Assembly (NCBI RefSeq): GCF_013744875.1
Contig: NZ_CP059399.1
Coordinates: 8,246,001-8,310,000, forward strand
DNA from: Nocardia huaxiensis
GTDB taxonomy: Bacteria; Actinomycetota; Actinomycetes; Mycobacteriales; Mycobacteriaceae
Length of the DNA: 64,000 nt
Direction of reading: 5' to 3'
The first letter of the stretch is position 1. Each line of letters starts with the position of its first letter. Of the stretch, positions 61,388-64,000 are shown piece by piece. The notes beneath the pieces were generated by a model. It was not told the origin of the DNA, did no database searches, and worked only from the letters and a program-made list of their open reading frames with translations. Position numbers and translations under genes: made by a program.

Positions 61388-64000
61388 ATGAATGCCCTGA
61401 CAGTGACGCTGGGCGCGATTGGAGCGACGCTCAGTCTTTTGTGTTGGGCGTCGTTCATCGGAGGTGCGAGCAAGATTGCTCGTTCCGTCATGGTCGGCCA
61501 GTCCGCGCCGGATCGGTGGCGGCCCTTCTTCCCGCGCTTCAAGACGATGGTGATCGAGTTCCTCGCGCACACGCGCATGAACAAGTTCCGCACCGTCGGC
61601 TGGGCGCACTGGCTGGTCATGATCGGCTTCCTCGCCGGCATGATCCTGTTCTTCGAGGCGTACGGCCAGACCTTCAACCCGGAGTTCCACTGGCCGATCA
61701 TCGGCAACTGGTGGATCTACCACCTGATGGACGAGATCCTCGGCATCGGCACCGTGGTCGGCATCGTCACGCTGATCATCATTCGCCAGCTGAACCATCC
61801 CCGTGTGCCCGAACGCCTTTCGCGTTTCAGCGGCTCGAAGTTCGGTCCCGCCTACACGATCGAGTCCATCGTCCTCGTCGAGGGCCTGGGCATGATCCTG
61901 GTCAAGGCCGGCAAGATCGCCACCTACCACCACTCCAACGCGAGCAGCGACTTCTTCACCATGCAGGTCGCCAAGCTGCTGCCGGTGAGCCCGACGCTCA
62001 TCTCCATCTTCGCGTTCTTCAAGCTCATGTCCGGCAGCCTCTTCCTGCTGCTGGTCGGCCGCAATCTGACGTGGGGTGTGGCCTGGCACCGCTTCGCCGC
62101 CTTCCCCAATATCTACTTCAAGCGTGAGGCCGACGGCGACGTCGCCCTGGGCGCGCTGAAGCCGATGATGTCCAAGGGCAAGCCGATCGACATGGAGACG
62201 GCCGACCCCGACAACGACACCTTCGGCGTCGGCAAGTTCGAGGACTTCTCCTGGAAGGACATCCTCGACGTCACCACCTGCACCGAGTGCGGTCGCTGCC
62301 AGTCCCAGTGCCCCGCGTGGAACACCGGCAAGCCGCTGTCGCCGAAGCTGCTGATCATGTCGCTGCGTGACCACGGCTACGCCAAGGCCCCGTACCTGCT
62401 GGCCGGTGGCCGCAAGGACATGGGCGGCGACGAGATCGGTCTGGTGGACGCCGAGGGCAAGCCGAACGAGCGTGCGCTGAACCAGATTTCGGAGGCCGCC
62501 CGCGCCGAGGCCGAGCGCCCGCTGGTCGGCGGCGAGGATGTCAACGGCATCATCGACCCCGAGGTGCTGTGGTCCTGCACCACCTGTGGCGCGTGTGTCG
62601 AGCAGTGCCCCGTGGACATCGAGCACGTCGACCACATCATCGACATGCGCCGCTACCAGGTGCTCATCGAGTCGGAGTTCCCCTCCGAGCTCGCGGGCCT
62701 GTTCAAGAACCTGGAGAACAAGGGCAACCCCTGGGGCCAGAACGCCAAGGACCGCCTGAACTGGATCTCCGAGCTGGACTTCGACATTCCGGTCTTCGGC
62801 CAGGACGCCGACTCCTTCGACGGCTATGAATACCTCTTCTGGGTCGGCTGCGCCGGCGCCTACGAGGACCGCGCCAAGAAGACCACCAAGGCCGTCGCCG
62901 AGCTGTTGGCCACCGCCGGTGTGAAGTTCATGGTTCTCGGCCAGGAAGAGACCTGCACCGGTGACTCGGCTCGCCGCGCGGGCAACGAGTTCCTGTTCCA
63001 GCAGCTGGCCATGCAGAACATCGAACTGCTGAACTCGGTCTTCGAGGGCGTCGAACAGTCGAAGAAGAAGATCGTCGTCACCTGCGCCCACTGCTTCAAC
63101 GCGTTGAACAACGAGTACCCGCAGGTCGGCGGCACCTACGAGGTCGTCCACCACACCCAGCTGCTGAACCGCCTGGTGCGGGCAAAGTCGCTGATCCCGG
63201 TCTCCCCGGTCGCACAGAACGTGACCTACCACGACCCGTGCTACCTGGGTCGCCACAACAAGATCTACAACGCGCCTCGTGAGCTGATGGCGGCATCGGG
63301 CTCGACCCTGGTCGAAATGCCCCGCCACGGTGAACGTTCCATGTGCTGTGGCGCCGGTGGCGCCCGCATGTGGATGGAAGAGCAGCTCGGCAAGCGCATC
63401 AATGTCGACCGCGTCGACGAGGCCCTGGACACGTTGAAGGGCGGCAACGAGCCGTCCATGATCGCGACGGGTTGCCCCTTCTGCCGCGTCATGCTCACCG
63501 ACGGAGTCACCGCCCGCAAGGACGGCGGCGAGGTCGGCCAGGGCGTCGAGGTCGTCGATGTCGCCCAGCTCATGCTGCAGTCCATCGATCGCATCGAGCC
63601 GTCCCAGCTGTCGGAGAACCTGAAGGTCGTCCAGCAGCCGAAGGTCGTTGAGCCGGAACCGGTTTCCGAACCGGAGCCGGTCAAGGCCGAGGCTGCCGTG
63701 GCCGAGGCCCCGGCCGAGCCGAAGGCCGCACCGGCCGGCGGCGGCCTGGGCATGAAGGGTGGCCTCAAGCCGCCCGGCGGCGGCAAGGGCTTGGCCATGA
63801 AGGGCGGCCTGAAGGCTCCGGGCGCGAAGGCCGCGGCTCCGGCCGAAACCGCTGCTCCTGCAGAGGCTTCCGCGGAGGCACCGGCCGCCGCTCCGACCGC
63901 CAAGCCCGGTGGGCTCGGTATGAAGGGTGGCCTGAAGGCGCCGGGCGGCAAGGGTCTCGCCATGAAGGGCGCGGCCAAGGCTCCGGGCGCGAAGCCGGCC
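61388..64000 (+). CDS. Rv0338c-like membrane iron-sulfur oxidoreductase (3' end beyond window)
   Basis: 871 codons are open to the window edge. Residues 1-260 hold about six membrane helices with His residues, like a respiratory heme or quinone subunit. Two 4Fe-4S clusters follow: CTECGRCQSQCP (about 298-309) and CTTCGACVEQCP (about 397-408). Two CCG (Cys-Cys-Gly) domains follow: WVGCAGAYEDRAKK, TCAHCFNALNNEY, DPCYLGRHN and MCCGAGGARMW. The family resembles heterodisulfide reductase/glycolate oxidase subunits. From about 760 on there is a Lys/Gly/Ala/Pro tail with repeats of GGLGMKGGLK and GKGLAMKG. Position next to iniR fits Rv0338c. Function is inferred as electron transfer. Confidence 0.88.
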   Translation, partial: MNALTVTLGAIGATLSLLCWASFIGGASKIARSVMVGQSAPDRWRPFFPRFKTMVIEFLAHTRMNKFRTVGWAHWLVMIGFLAGMILFFEAYGQTFNPEFHWPIIGNWWIYHLMDEILGIGTVVGIVTLIIIRQLNHPRVPERLSRFSGSKFGPAYTIESIVLVEGLGMILVKAGKIATYHHSNASSDFFTMQVAKLLPVSPTLISIFAFFKLMSGSLFLLLVGRNLTWGVAWHRFAAFPNIYFKREADGDVALGALKPMMSKGKPIDMETADPDNDTFGVGKFEDFSWKDILDVTTCTECGRCQSQCPAWNTGKPLSPKLLIMSLRDHGYAKAPYLLAGGRKDMGGDEIGLVDAEGKPNERALNQISEAARAEAERPLVGGEDVNGIIDPEVLWSCTTCGACVEQCPVDIEHVDHIIDMRRYQVLIESEFPSELAGLFKNLENKGNPWGQNAKDRLNWISELDFDIPVFGQDADSFDGYEYLFWVGCAGAYEDRAKKTTKAVAELLATAGVKFMVLGQEETCTGDSARRAGNEFLFQQLAMQNIELLNSVFEGVEQSKKKIVVTCAHCFNALNNEYPQVGGTYEVVHHTQLLNRLVRAKSLIPVSPVAQNVTYHDPCYLGRHNKIYNAPRELMAASGSTLVEMPRHGERSMCCGAGGARMWMEEQLGKRINVDRVDEALDTLKGGNEPSMIATGCPFCRVMLTDGVTARKDGGEVGQGVEVVDVAQLMLQSIDRIEPSQLSENLKVVQQPKVVEPEPVSEPEPVKAEAAVAEAPAEPKAAPAGGGLGMKGGLKPPGGGKGLAMKGGLKAPGAKAAAPAETAAPAEASAEAPAAAPTAKPGGLGMKGGLKAPGGKGLAMKGAAKAPGAKPA

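Noticed and set aside
61304..63328. Open frame of 674 codons on the minus strand
   Set aside because: It lies opposite the iron-sulfur protein, whose cluster motifs are clear. The minus frame shows no recognisable domain.

Overview
The window comes from a high-GC, mycolic-acid-making actinomycete, most likely a Nocardia. Codons are strongly G/C at third positions. The gene set is a mycolata set: a fused HadA/HadB dehydratase, an EmbR-like regulator, a TtfA-like trehalose-monomycolate transport factor, an iniB-iniA-iniC locus with an IniR-like regulator, HspR-controlled chaperone operons, and a large Rv0338c-like iron-sulfur membrane protein. No tRNA, rRNA, CRISPR array, transposase or phage gene was seen. 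The genus is inferred from gene content only.

Layout. 0-9 kb: tail of a gene cut by the window edge, hadAB fusion, DUF4185 secreted protein, EmbR-like SARP-FHA regulator, class II aldolase fba, two tandem DedA proteins, GH76 mannanase-like protein, TrmH-type methyltransferase. 9-19 kb: DUF4190 protein, a NarL-type two-component pair, a Uma2 nuclease-like gene, a small membrane protein, an NCS1 permease with an APH-like kinase, YhhN, FabH-like KAS III, pyrE and an SDR. 19-28 kb: TtfA-like protein, DUF5666 protein, clpB with a HAIR operator, a zinc-free MDR reductase, then two type II flavohemoglobin-like genes around a globin-less reductase. 28-31 kb: eroded DNA with an IclR remnant and three small secreted proteins. 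31-39 kb: dnaK-grpE-dnaJ-hspR under HAIR control, two DUF1707 proteins, a HhH glycosylase-like gene and an ECF-type sigma factor. 39-44 kb: haloalkane dehalogenase with a MarR regulator, a divergent DHA2 exporter and a zinc alcohol dehydrogenase. 44-56 kb: iniC, iniA and iniB, then divergently a membrane Hsp70-like gene, iniR and a truncated Hsp70-like membrane gene. 56-64 kb: two secreted S1 proteases, an NRDE/TANGO2 protein, a glycine-zipper secreted protein and the Rv0338c-like protein, which runs off the window.

From memory of the M. tuberculosis map, 4.3-26.4 kb matches Rv0363c to Rv0385 in order and strand. The block 30.9-64 kb matches Rv0353 back to Rv0338c in reversed order and strand. 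This implies one inversion, with its junction in the eroded stretch at 28.4-30.9 kb.

The recurring theme is envelope building and its surveillance. TtfA, HadAB and EmbR-like proteins relate to mycolate or cell-wall synthesis. IniR with iniBAC is the known sensor-effector set for envelope stress in mycobacteria. The least described part is the pair of degenerate actin-fold (Hsp70-like) membrane proteins flanking iniR, with proline-rich outside tails; together with IniR they look like one signalling module. Chaperone genes (dnaK operon, clpB) share the HspR operator and form a second stress regulon.
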